From: Actinomadura rubteroloni
Lineage (GTDB): Bacteria > Actinomycetota > Actinomycetes > Streptosporangiales > Streptosporangiaceae
Direction of reading: 5' to 3'
Length of the DNA: 64,000 bases
NCBI RefSeq assembly: GCF_002911665.1
Contig: NZ_MTBP01000001.1
Location: forward strand, 930,001-994,000
The position numbers were made by a program, and so were the translations under genes. The notes under the pieces are model-generated. The model did not search any database, was not told where the DNA came from, and was given only the letters and a program-made list of their open reading frames with translations. The first letter of the stretch is position 1. Every line of letters begins with the position of its first letter. Below are positions 33,120 to 42,077 of this stretch, piece after piece.

Positions 33120-35359
33120 TGGACGAACTGAGCTGGGAGACCAGGGGGCGGGCAGCCCGGTTCCATCGGGAGGTCGACTGGTCGAAGGTCCTGGACCCGT
33201 ACGGCATCAGACGCTACGGGTGGCACGTCCTGGAAAATCTCTGGGAGCCGGGCCACCACCCTGCGAGTCAGGCCGTGAAAGACCTGCGCATCGCGTGCCT
33301 GGGCGATGGCAGCGCGGTGTGGCCCGCGGCGGCCCAGTTGCTGCCGTTCCTGGTCGAAGCGGCCAACGACCGGGCCCTGGAGAACCGGGTGGCGATCGTG
33401 CGGATGATCGACGACATCGCCGTCACGGGGAACACCGCCGCCCAGGCGACCCTGGCCGGGGAGGGACGCTGGTACCCGCACGTCGACCCGGCCTGGCAGG
33501 CCGCGTGGGACCGGGCGGCCCCGCTCCTGGTGCCGTCGCGGCTCGACCCCGTCGACGTCAGGGCGGCCAAGGCCGCCGCGCTGGGAGAGGCCGCCGGCCG
33601 CGCCGACGAGCTCATCGACGTGCTCCGGGAGCGCTGTGCGCGTGAGCCCGACGAGAACGTGGCGGGGCTGCTGGCCGAGAGCGTGGGCAAGCTCGCCCGC
33701 CATGCCGCGCACCGGCGGGACGAGGCGTTGACCTGGTTGCGGAGGCTCCGGGACGAAGAGGGCGTCGCGCTCCACGACCTCCGTGACCGGGCCGCGTCCG
33801 GCCTGGAGCTGGCACTGACCGGCCACGAATCCGGCAGCGCCGCGTCCGGCGTCCGTGCCGCCGGGACCGAAGCCGTCCCGCTCGACCGGGAACTCGGCGC
33901 GGCCGTGCTCGGACGGGTTCCGTTCGCCCACATGCTGCTGTCCCGTGGCCCGGCGAGTCAGCGTGACGTCGGCCTGCGGCTCGCCGCGTCGCTGATGTCC
34001 CGGTGGCGCTCGGCCGTTCCCGACCTCCTGCCCGGCGTCGCCCGCCGGGTCGATGACGCCGGATCCGAGCACCGGGCCCTCGCCCTGCGGATCCTCGCCA
34101 TGTGCGGACCGGCCGCGCGTCCCTTCGCCGACCGTGTCGCCGCGCACATCACCGAAGCCGAGGAGCCGGACGCCGTCGCACGACGCAACGCAATTTGGGC
34201 CCTGGCCCTGATGGGCGATGACAGGTGCGTCGCCCCGCTGGCACGGATGCTGACCGAGCCCGACAGCGGTTTTCACAACGACCATAGCTATGGCGATGGA
34301 TCGACACCTTGGAGTGGTCACGAGATCAACCTGGGGGAGGCGCTCGCCCCCTTTCCCGCGCACGCCGGGACGTTCCTCGAACCGTTGCTCACCCGGATCC
34401 GCAACGCCCGTCCGGATTACCGGCTGGGGATGTATGCGATTATCCGCGCCTGGCAGCGCGACGGCGCGGACCTGGCTCCGTACTTCCTCGACCTCCTCGA
34501 CCGCCGGGATCCGCTGGCCGACGTCAGCGCGCTGCGGCGTGTCCACCAGGGCATCGTCTCGGAACGTCACCGGGAACTGCTCCGCGAAAAGCTCGTCCCG
34601 ACCGTGCCGTTCCTACACGAATATCCCGACCGGATCGACGCGTTCGACTTCCAGAAGCTGACCGGTGACGACGGCCCGCTGCGCACCCTGCTGGCGTCGC
34701 TGGAGCGACCCGGCGACGGAGCGCACCAGCGTGCGCTGCTGCTCCGTGTCTGCTCGGCCCTCGGCCCGGCCGCCGCCCCGATGGCCGGCCACCTGCGCGC
34801 GACGTTCCTGGCCGGCCCCATCCGGGAATCGGACGACAGCGCGCTCGTGGCTCAGGCGCTGTGGCGGATCACCGGTGACCCGGAAGAAGCCCAGCGCGTC
34901 CTTCGGAGAGCCGACGTGACGGAATACAGCCGCCTGTCCCTGCTCGCCGAAATCGCCGAAACTCATCCGTCCCTGGCGGAGACCGTCGTCCCCCGGTTGC
35001 GCGATTTCTGTGCGCAGAAGACCAGCCCTTTCGGCTCCGGCACGTTCGAAGTCATGTGGATCGCCCGGACCCTGTGGAAGTTGACCGGCGACCCGCGGCA
35101 GGCCGCGCCGCCACTGATCGAACTGTTCCACACGTGCGGGCCGCCGGGCTCCGCTCGCCTCACCGTCCTCGAACCGCTTGCGCTTCTCGCCGAAGTCGCC
35201 GCCGCCGACCCGGAATCGGTCGCCCCCGCGATCCCGGCCCTCCGCGCACTGATCGACGCCGACGAACGCCCGGTTCCGCACGACCAGTGGCGCTCGGTCC
35301 GCGACGACGACGCGCAGGTCACCGCGGCCCGAGCGGTCCTGGACGCCGCCACCGGCTGA
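33119..35359 (+). CDS. Giant HEAT-repeat protein, paralogue 2
   Basis: A 746-residue all-alpha HEAT-type protein homologous to the gene at 29953. The module LLPFLVEAA starts at about residue 75 here (versus about 677 there), and the core MSRWRSAVP at about residue 293 (versus 128). Thus the module order is swapped. Start ATG 33119 (a GTG just before is possible) overlaps the preceding stop. No enzymatic motif. Its end lies 1 bp from the convergent gene. Confidence 0.75.
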   Translation: MDELSWETRGRAARFHREVDWSKVLDPYGIRRYGWHVLENLWEPGHHPASQAVKDLRIACLGDGSAVWPAAAQLLPFLVEAANDRALENRVAIVRMIDDIAVTGNTAAQATLAGEGRWYPHVDPAWQAAWDRAAPLLVPSRLDPVDVRAAKAAALGEAAGRADELIDVLRERCAREPDENVAGLLAESVGKLARHAAHRRDEALTWLRRLRDEEGVALHDLRDRAASGLELALTGHESGSAASGVRAAGTEAVPLDRELGAAVLGRVPFAHMLLSRGPASQRDVGLRLAASLMSRWRSAVPDLLPGVARRVDDAGSEHRALALRILAMCGPAARPFADRVAAHITEAEEPDAVARRNAIWALALMGDDRCVAPLARMLTEPDSGFHNDHSYGDGSTPWSGHEINLGEALAPFPAHAGTFLEPLLTRIRNARPDYRLGMYAIIRAWQRDGADLAPYFLDLLDRRDPLADVSALRRVHQGIVSERHRELLREKLVPTVPFLHEYPDRIDAFDFQKLTGDDGPLRTLLASLERPGDGAHQRALLLRVCSALGPAAAPMAGHLRATFLAGPIRESDDSALVAQALWRITGDPEEAQRVLRRADVTEYSRLSLLAEIAETHPSLAETVVPRLRDFCAQKTSPFGSGTFEVMWIARTLWKLTGDPRQAAPPLIELFHTCGPPGSARLTVLEPLALLAEVAAADPESVAPAIPALRALIDADERPVPHDQWRSVRDDDAQVTAARAVLDAATG

Positions 35360-35360
35360 G

Positions 35361-35981
35361 TCATGACGGCTCGGTCCGGTCGTGGCCGAAGCCTGCGGTC
35401 ATGGCCAGCAGCAGGACGGCCACGACCGCCAGGGACGGCAAGACGAGTTCTTCGCCGTGCGGGACGTCGGCGGTGGGACGGGGGTCCACTCGCCGATCGG
35501 GGTCCCAGGTGAGGTGGAGGGTCGAACCGGGCCGCGCGGCCTTCTCGATGTTCAGTTCGCTGGGGCCGCCGGAAGGGCAACTCAGCCGGTGGACGTTGCC
35601 GGTGATGGTCGAGTTGCCCCCTTCCGGGGCTCCGTTGAGGACGGTCGCGGACGTCTTGCGAACGTCGTCCACCCGGCAGGCGCCGCTGACGCCCCGGACC
35701 GCCAGAACACGGTCCTCGGCGGCGTTGTGGAGGAAAAACCCGCAGAACGGGAGGGCGAGGAGGAGCAGGACCGGAGTCGCCATGTGCCCGGACGCGGCGA
35801 AGGCCGCGCCAACGCCCAGGGCGGTGGCCGACAGGGCGACGATCACGCCCAGCCAAGAGAGGCTGCCGGGCCCGTAGAAGTCCAGCCAGCCCACGGCGAC
35901 GTAGCCGCCGATCCCGGCCGCGGTCGCGGCGGTGGCCGCGCCCCCTCGAATGATCGATGCCGTCACGTCCATCAGACGCAT
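35361..35981 (-). CDS. Membrane protein with extracytoplasmic domain
   Basis: A 206-residue protein with three N-terminal TMs (GGAATAATAAGIGGYVAVGWL; LSWLGVIVALSATALGVGAAFA; ATPVLLLLALPFCGFFLH), an exported region with Cys pairs (SGACR, LSCPSG) and a final TM (VLPSLAVVAVLLLAMTAG). No family recognised. ATG 35981; a second ATG three codons on. Convergent with the HEAT gene. Confidence 0.65.
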   Translation of the reverse strand: MRLMDVTASIIRGGAATAATAAGIGGYVAVGWLDFYGPGSLSWLGVIVALSATALGVGAAFAASGHMATPVLLLLALPFCGFFLHNAAEDRVLAVRGVSGACRVDDVRKTSATVLNGAPEGGNSTITGNVHRLSCPSGGPSELNIEKAARPGSTLHLTWDPDRRVDPRPTADVPHGEELVLPSLAVVAVLLLAMTAGFGHDRTEPS

Positions 35982-36429
35982 TGATGAACGACCACGTTTG
36001 AGTGAGACGGATCACAGGCACCCGCCCCACCCGGCCGAACGTCCCCCACGGCACCACGACGGCGCTCCACCTCGGACCGGCGCCCGTCCTGCGGACCAGG
36101 TTCCCCGCACTATCGAGGCCCTCCAGCGCCTAGCCGCCCGGACAGCCGCGACGATGACCACTCTGGACTCGACCTCGATCGTTCGCGCGGTAGCGGCTGC
36201 CCACGGCGTTCGCCTGATCGGCCACGCCCGCTGAAGGTCTCACCATCGAGATCAGCTTTCCGTCCGCACCCACCACCCGGTCCCCGCTGCCACTGACCCG
36301 TGTGTCTCACGGACGGGCTGAATCAATAGTGGCTTGACCGGACGGCAGCCCGGTAGTAGGTTGCAATGTTCTCCACCTGGAGGGCGAATTCCCCGGGCTC
36401 TTTTCGTGATGAGGAACTGAACAGTCTCG
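35982..36429. other. 448-bp intergenic region
   Basis: Mostly low-value sequence with poor coding bias; one frame on + (around 36090-36234) ends in LDSTSIVRAVAAAHGVRLIG and could be a decayed gene tail. The last part carries the promoter of the vWA operon (given separately). Nothing else recognised. Confidence 0.4.
36334..36362 (+). promoter_or_regulatory. Promoter of the vWA-kinase-helicase-McrBC operon
   Basis: TTGACC (36334-36339) and TAGGTT (36357-36362) with 17-nt spacing, 67 nt before the vWA start. It is the only good promoter between the left convergent pair and the six-gene operon. Confidence 0.55.
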
Positions 36430-37122
36430 ATGGCGGGCAACGAACCTGACTCTCCTTTCGCGGCCGTGCGGCGGCCTCGTCCCCTTCCGGTCCTGGTCCT
36501 CGCGGACGTCAGCGGCAGCATGGCGCAGGACGGCAAGATCGAATCCCTTAACAGCGCCATGGCGGAAATGGTCCGGAGTTTCGCCGCCGAACGGTCGGTC
36601 CATGGGGAGATCATGGTCGGCGTCATCGCGTTCGGCGGCACGGGCGTCGCGCTGCACCACCCCCCGACACCCGCCGCCGACTTCCGCTGGGCCGATATGA
36701 GCGCGGTGGGCGGCCCGCACGGAACCCCGATGGGCGACGCATTCGAGCTCGCACGTTCGGTCCTGCACGATGAGGACGTCGTGCCGTCCCGTGCCTACGC
36801 GCCGACGCTCGTGCTCGTCTCCGACGGCGCCCCCACAAGCGAATGGGAACAGCATCTCGACAGATTCCTGTCGTCCCCGCGCGGTGCGCGGTCGTTGCGT
36901 CTCGCCGTGGCGATCGGATCGGAAACCGGTACGCGCGCCTATCGCGTTCTGGAATCCTTCGTCAGAGATCCCCGGTATCCGGTGGTACGCGCGGACGAGG
37001 CTCCCAGAATCGCGGAGATCTTCCGCTCGATCACCCGGAGCGTCAGCGTGCGCGCGCGAAGCACGCGCCCGGATGACGCCTCGATGTTCGACCTGGACGA
37101 TCTGTTCGATCTCAGCGACTGA
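36430..37122 (+). CDS. vWA domain protein (TerY-like)
   Basis: A 230-residue stand-alone von Willebrand A protein. The MIDAS metal site is complete: D26-V-S28-G-S30 (DVSGSM), Thr99 in HGTPMG, Asp132 in VSDGAP. Such proteins in prokaryotes are adaptors that bind partners through the metal site; TerY-type ones partner with kinases. First gene of the operon, 77 nt before the kinase. ATG start; the C-terminus ends in an acidic tail (FDLDDLFDLSD), which may be a docking or phosphorylation segment. Confidence 0.9.
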   Translation: MAGNEPDSPFAAVRRPRPLPVLVLADVSGSMAQDGKIESLNSAMAEMVRSFAAERSVHGEIMVGVIAFGGTGVALHHPPTPAADFRWADMSAVGGPHGTPMGDAFELARSVLHDEDVVPSRAYAPTLVLVSDGAPTSEWEQHLDRFLSSPRGARSLRLAVAIGSETGTRAYRVLESFVRDPRYPVVRADEAPRIAEIFRSITRSVSVRARSTRPDDASMFDLDDLFDLSD

Positions 37123-37199
37123 ATTCGGGGACCGAACGTTCCGCAATGCCGGGAACCGCGGTGCGGGTCGGCAAGGACGACGAATGCGAGGGAGACGAC

Positions 37200-38651
37200 G
37201 TGTCCGCGCTTTCCGGTGAGAGGACGCCTCACCCGCGCCGTGCCCGGCGTCGGCCACGACCGGGCGACCTCGTCCGCGACGACCGCGGCGAGGACCTCGA
37301 ACTGTCCGCGGAGATCGGCAGCGGCGGCCAGGGCACGGTCTGGACGCTTGCGGGCGGCCAGGCGGCGGTGAAGATCGTCCGGCCGGAGCACGCGATGAGC
37401 GCCGACCGGTTGCGGGCGCGGCTCGCGGTCATCCGCCGCTTCGACCTGTCGGGCATTCCGATCGCGCGTCCGCTGTCCCTCCTCGTCGGCGACCACGTCG
37501 GCTACACGATGGAGCTGCTCGCCGACCTCATGCCGATCGGGAACCTGGCCGCCGTCCCCGCGTCCGGCGTGGGCGACTGGTTCCACGGGACCGGCGGACT
37601 GCGGCGCCGGCTCCGTCTCCTGGCCCTCGCCGCCGAGGCGTTCGCCCGGCTGCACGCGCGCGGGATCGCCTACGGTGACATCTCACCGGGCAACGTCCTC
37701 GTGTCGGCGAGCAGCGACCACGACCAGGTGTGGCTGATCGATCCGGACAACCTGTCGGTGGAGACGGTCCCCGGAGAGCCGTCCTACTACACGCCCGGAT
37801 ACTCGGCACCAGAGGTGGTCGCCGGCACGTCGGGCCCGGACAGCCTCACCGACGTGTTCTCGTTCGCCGTCCTGGCGTTCCAGGTCCTCACCCTGACGCA
37901 TCCGTTCGTCGGAGACCTCGTCGACCAGGAACCCGAACGCTACGAGGCCGACGCGTTCTCCGGCGCGCTCCCCTGGATCGACCATCCGGATGACGACCGC
38001 AATCGGTCCACCACGGGACTCGACCGCGAGACGGTGCTCACCCGCGGGCTGCGGTCTCTCGCCGGCCGGGCGTTCGAGCAAGGACTCCACGACCCGGGCG
38101 CGCGGCCGACGATGCGCGAGTGGCAGGAAAAGCTGGAGCAGGCGGCGTTCCTGATGGTCGCGTGCGACGGGTGCGGCGGGACGTTCCACGCCGGACGGGC
38201 CATCTGCCCCTGGTGCGGGCGTGCGCGGCCCGTGCTGCTGCGCTGCGACGCGCACGGGTACGTCCCGCCCGGCGGCATTCCGGATGTCGAGGAGGAAGGG
38301 GACACCGGCCGGCTCTACTCGGTGATCCTGACGCCGGGTCGGCCGCAGGTGCTGCGGGCGCGGGACGTGCTGCTCTGGCTGGACCGCGGCCCGTCCCATG
38401 CGCCCGTCGACCTGGGCGAACCGGTGGCGGAACTCCGCTGGGACGGAGGACCGCGCGTCCTAGTGCGGTGTGCGGGACGGCATCACGTGTGGGTGGTCAA
38501 CCGGCCCGAGAACCGCTCCTTCGAACTCGGTACCGGTGATGTCCGGCCGATCGACCTCTCCGAGGCGGGCCGCTGGACCGTCCGGTTCGGCACGGGACGC
38601 GAGCCCCACCGCTACCTCACCCTGCTGGTTCCGCGTATGGGGGCACGATGA
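37200..38651 (+). CDS. Ser/Thr protein kinase with zinc ribbon and C-terminal domain
   Basis: A 483-residue Hanks-type kinase. P-loop: GSGGQGTVW (residues 40-48); catalytic Lys58 in AAVKIV; active-site AYGDISPGN with Asp160 (the HRD His is replaced by Tyr); metal motif is DPD, not DFG (Asp181); then APEVVAG (APE). A CxxC-x10-CxxC zinc ribbon lies at about residues 322-339 (CDGCGG and CPWCG). The last 110 residues are beta-rich. GTG 37200 follows GAGGGAG. The layout (kinase plus zinc ribbon, next to vWA) recalls TerY-P triads, in which the kinase gates an effector. Stop overlaps the helicase ATG. Confidence 0.85.
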   Translation: MSALSGERTPHPRRARRRPRPGDLVRDDRGEDLELSAEIGSGGQGTVWTLAGGQAAVKIVRPEHAMSADRLRARLAVIRRFDLSGIPIARPLSLLVGDHVGYTMELLADLMPIGNLAAVPASGVGDWFHGTGGLRRRLRLLALAAEAFARLHARGIAYGDISPGNVLVSASSDHDQVWLIDPDNLSVETVPGEPSYYTPGYSAPEVVAGTSGPDSLTDVFSFAVLAFQVLTLTHPFVGDLVDQEPERYEADAFSGALPWIDHPDDDRNRSTTGLDRETVLTRGLRSLAGRAFEQGLHDPGARPTMREWQEKLEQAAFLMVACDGCGGTFHAGRAICPWCGRARPVLLRCDAHGYVPPGGIPDVEEEGDTGRLYSVILTPGRPQVLRARDVLLWLDRGPSHAPVDLGEPVAELRWDGGPRVLVRCAGRHHVWVVNRPENRSFELGTGDVRPIDLSEAGRWTVRFGTGREPHRYLTLLVPRMGAR

Positions 38652-41600
38652 GCGCCCGCGCCGCGACGGCGCATCTCGCCGACGCGCTGCCGGGACCGCC
38701 CGCGTTCGTGTGGGTCGAGCTGCCGGCCGGGCTCGCGCAACCGACGCTCGACCAGGAGATCCACCTGGAACGCGTGGGGACGGCGCTCTTCGCGACCCAT
38801 CACGGCCCCGGCGGCGCCTCGAACGAGCATGTCGTACGAGGCAGGACCGCCGCGGACGACGACCTGCTGGACGCGCTGGTAACGGAGAACGGCCGGGTGG
38901 CCGCCTTCGCGCAGGACGTCGACCCGGACGACCCGGCGCGCCGATGGCTGCGGCTGCGCGTCTACGAGATCGAGGGTCGCTACGCGTGGGAGCCGCTGGA
39001 CATCGGGGTGGACGACGAAGCGATCGCGGCCGTCCGCCGCATCGCCGGGCGCGACCAGGCAGGAAGCCCCGCCAAGGCGCTCGGCTGGCTGCGCCGCACC
39101 CTGCTGTTCCCGGCGCCGTCCGGCATGAGCGCCGCCGCGCCGACACCGCTCGACGCGCGACCGGGCGCGACGCGGAAGGAGATGCGGCGCCTGGTGGTCC
39201 TCGCCGCGCCCGGCCAGGACCTGCGCGCACCGACCGCATGCCTGCTGCGCGGCGACGGCGTGGTCGCCCGAATGCAGCTCGTCGACGGCGAATGGCGTCT
39301 GAACCGGCTGCATCGCGACGCCTCGACGACACGGGAATGGATGCGGCCCGCGCTCGTCCACGCCAAGGTCGACTTCATCGAGACCACGGTCAAAGCGCGA
39401 CTGCGGCTCCAAATGCGCGAGGAACTCGACCGGCTCGGCGAGGGAGACGGCGCGGAGACCTTCCTCGCCGTCTGGCGCCGGTACCACGAGCTGGACAACA
39501 GGCACGGCCTGCGGAAACTGCGGGACTTCGGCTTCCTCGTCTACACCGGACGCACCCCGCTCGACGACAGCGAGGGCGTTGTCCGCTTCCACGTCGACGG
39601 GACGGGCAACGCGCTCCTGCGTCGGCTGCGCGACGACCTGGACGCCGGTGAGGAGACCGAACTGGAATGCGCGGTCGAACTGCCCGCCGTCCTCGGCGGC
39701 GCCGCCCGGGCCGAAACGCCCGACGGGCTGCTGGAAGAGGAAATCGCCCGCGGCAACACGGTCGGTGTCGTCACCCATGTCGACGTGGCGCAGAACGTCG
39801 TCGACCTGCGCATGATCCCGCGCCGCGCGTCCTCGGGAATGCCCGTCGACCCGCCGCGCCGGGGGTTCCTGCACGCGGCCGTCTGGGGCGACCGGCGGCG
39901 CCTGGAACGGCGAAGCCGGGCGCTGAAGCGGCTGCTCAGAGGACAAGTTCCGCTGCCGCAGCTCCTCTCCCTGCTCCAGGGGTCGCCCGCGCGAGGAAAA
40001 GAACCGGTGCGGGGTGTGAAGGCGATGTCGGAGGCCGTCGCCGCGTGTTTCCGGGACACACCGAACGCCATGCAGCGGCTCGCCTTGGAGACCGCGCTGA
40101 ACACCCCCGACATCGCCGTCATTCAGGGGCCGCCCGGTACCGGGAAAACACAGCTCATCGCCGCGCTCCAGGTCAGGCTGGCCGAAACGCGACGGCCGCA
40201 CGCCGTGATCAGCCAGAGCATGTTGCTCACCAGCTACCAGCACGCCGCCGTCGACAATCTCGTCGAGCGCTCGAAAGTGTGGGATCTGCCGTCGATGAAG
40301 ATCGACTCGCAGAACCGAGGCTCGACCGCGCACATCGAGGAATGGCGGGACGCGACGATCGCCGCGCTGCGGAGCGACCTGGCGGGCACCGAGGAGGGCC
40401 GGATCGCGACCGCGATGCGGACCATAGCCCGCAGGACCGCCGCGTACTGCACGGCGCCCGTCTCGACCGAAGAACTCGATTCGCTCCTCGCGGACGTCGC
40501 CGAGCAGGCGTCCGGACTCATCTCCGATGCGTTGCGCGTCCGGCTGGAGAACCTGCGCATGGAGATCCGCGCCGCCCAGAAGGCAGCCGACCTGCGCGTC
40601 GACCGCCGGCGGGAGAGCGTGCTGCGGGCGGTACGGGGCATCCGCCATCTTCCCCTCGCGTTCGGCGACGACGGCCCGCAGATGGCCGCCGCCGCGCTCA
40701 CCTACCTCGAACGCACCCCCGGGGTCGACGAAGCCCATCTCGACCTGGTCCGGCGGGCGGCGGACTGGACGGACGACGACCCGCCGGACTTCCTCTCCGA
40801 CCTGACGGCGGCCCGGGACGAACTGCTGGACCGGCTGACCGGCGGCGCGGACCGGCTCGTCCGGCCCGTCGCCCGCGAGGACGTGGTGGACCTGCTGAAC
40901 GCGATCATCGACGACCTCGACGCGCGGCGGCGCTCGGGCGCCGCCGGCGTGAGCACGGCGCTGCTGGAGTTCCTCGACGAACTGGAGGGCGACCCGGAGG
41001 CGGTGCTCGCGATGCTCCGGCTCTACACGACGTCCTTGGCCGCGACCTGCCAGCAAGCCGACTCGCGCGCCGTCCAGGACGCCCGGGACGGCGCGCAGCT
41101 GTTCGACACCGTGATCGTGGACGAGGCCGCCCGCGCCAACCCGCTCGACCTGCTCATCCCGCTCACCCTCGCGTCGCGGCGCGTGATCCTCGTCGGCGAC
41201 CAGAACCAGCTTCCGCACATGCTCGAACCCGACGTCGAACAGGAACTGGGCACCGGCGGGAACGACGCGCTCGGCCTGCTGCGCGAAAGCCTCTTCGGAC
41301 GGTTGTTCGCCCTCCTGCACGAGGGGGACACCGGGGGACGGCGCCGGGCCGTGCGCCTCAACGAGCAGTACCGGATGCACAAGACGCTCGGGGACTTCGT
41401 CGGGCGGCACTTCTACGGCGGGCACCTGGAGTCGCCGCGCGGAACCGCTGGCTTCGAGCACGGGCTGGACGGTTACGACGGACGTCCGGCCGCGTGGCTG
41501 AGCGTGCCCGCCTCGGCGGGTCGTGAGCACGCCGGGCAGAGCAAGTCGCGTCCGGCGGAGGCGCGCGCGATCGCGCGGGAGCTGAAACGCCACGTGCTGC

Positions 41601-42076
41601 ACCGGACGGACCTGACGTTCGGGGTGATCAGCTTCTACAGCGCGCAGGTCCGGCTCATCTGGGAGCAGCTCGTCCGCGACGGGCTCGCGGAGACCGCCGA
41701 CGGCGGGCACCGGCCCGTCGACACGCTGCGGGAGCGGCTGCACGTCGGCACGGTGGACGCGTTCCAGGGCAAGGAATTCGACGTCGTCATCCTGTCCGTC
41801 ACCCGGTCCGGTCCCGTCCCGGCGTTCGAGCCGGGTCAGACGCGTCCCGACCATCCCCGTCACGCCGCCTACGAACGCTGGGTGCGGCGAACTTACGGGC
41901 ACCTGCTGCTCCAGAACCGGCTGTGCGTCGCCATGAGCCGGCAGCAGCGCCTTCTCGTCGTGGCCGGCGACGAGGCGCTGTTCACCTCGCCGGTGACGCC
42001 GCCGGGTGCACGGCCGATCCGGGATTTCTACGAGCTCTGCGCGGCGTCCGGGGTCGTGCTGAGCGGGGAGCGCTGA
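38648..42076 (+). CDS. Upf1-like SF1 DNA/RNA helicase, large
   Basis: An 1142-residue superfamily-1 helicase. The N-terminal 460 residues have no recognised family and may be an accessory or OB-like domain. Walker A GPPGTGKT at 494-501; DEAA motif (VDEAARANP, Asp825); GDQNQLPHM (motif III); NEQYRMHKTLGDF (motif IV region); VGTVDAFQGKEFDVV (V); NRLCVAMSR (VI), all of the Upf1/DNA2 style. About 320 residues separate Walker A and DEAA, a long insertion. ATGA overlap couples it to the kinase. Probably a translocase of the same defence system. Confidence 0.85.
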   Translation: MSARAATAHLADALPGPPAFVWVELPAGLAQPTLDQEIHLERVGTALFATHHGPGGASNEHVVRGRTAADDDLLDALVTENGRVAAFAQDVDPDDPARRWLRLRVYEIEGRYAWEPLDIGVDDEAIAAVRRIAGRDQAGSPAKALGWLRRTLLFPAPSGMSAAAPTPLDARPGATRKEMRRLVVLAAPGQDLRAPTACLLRGDGVVARMQLVDGEWRLNRLHRDASTTREWMRPALVHAKVDFIETTVKARLRLQMREELDRLGEGDGAETFLAVWRRYHELDNRHGLRKLRDFGFLVYTGRTPLDDSEGVVRFHVDGTGNALLRRLRDDLDAGEETELECAVELPAVLGGAARAETPDGLLEEEIARGNTVGVVTHVDVAQNVVDLRMIPRRASSGMPVDPPRRGFLHAAVWGDRRRLERRSRALKRLLRGQVPLPQLLSLLQGSPARGKEPVRGVKAMSEAVAACFRDTPNAMQRLALETALNTPDIAVIQGPPGTGKTQLIAALQVRLAETRRPHAVISQSMLLTSYQHAAVDNLVERSKVWDLPSMKIDSQNRGSTAHIEEWRDATIAALRSDLAGTEEGRIATAMRTIARRTAAYCTAPVSTEELDSLLADVAEQASGLISDALRVRLENLRMEIRAAQKAADLRVDRRRESVLRAVRGIRHLPLAFGDDGPQMAAAALTYLERTPGVDEAHLDLVRRAADWTDDDPPDFLSDLTAARDELLDRLTGGADRLVRPVAREDVVDLLNAIIDDLDARRRSGAAGVSTALLEFLDELEGDPEAVLAMLRLYTTSLAATCQQADSRAVQDARDGAQLFDTVIVDEAARANPLDLLIPLTLASRRVILVGDQNQLPHMLEPDVEQELGTGGNDALGLLRESLFGRLFALLHEGDTGGRRRAVRLNEQYRMHKTLGDFVGRHFYGGHLESPRGTAGFEHGLDGYDGRPAAWLSVPASAGREHAGQSKSRPAEARAIARELKRHVLHRTDLTFGVISFYSAQVRLIWEQLVRDGLAETADGGHRPVDTLRERLHVGTVDAFQGKEFDVVILSVTRSGPVPAFEPGQTRPDHPRHAAYERWVRRTYGHLLLQNRLCVAMSRQQRLLVVAGDEALFTSPVTPPGARPIRDFYELCAASGVVLSGER

Positions 42077-42077
42077 C

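Noticed and set aside
36090-36234. Short ORF before the vWA operon
   Set aside because: No SD, weak codon bias and no continuation; perhaps a gene tail.
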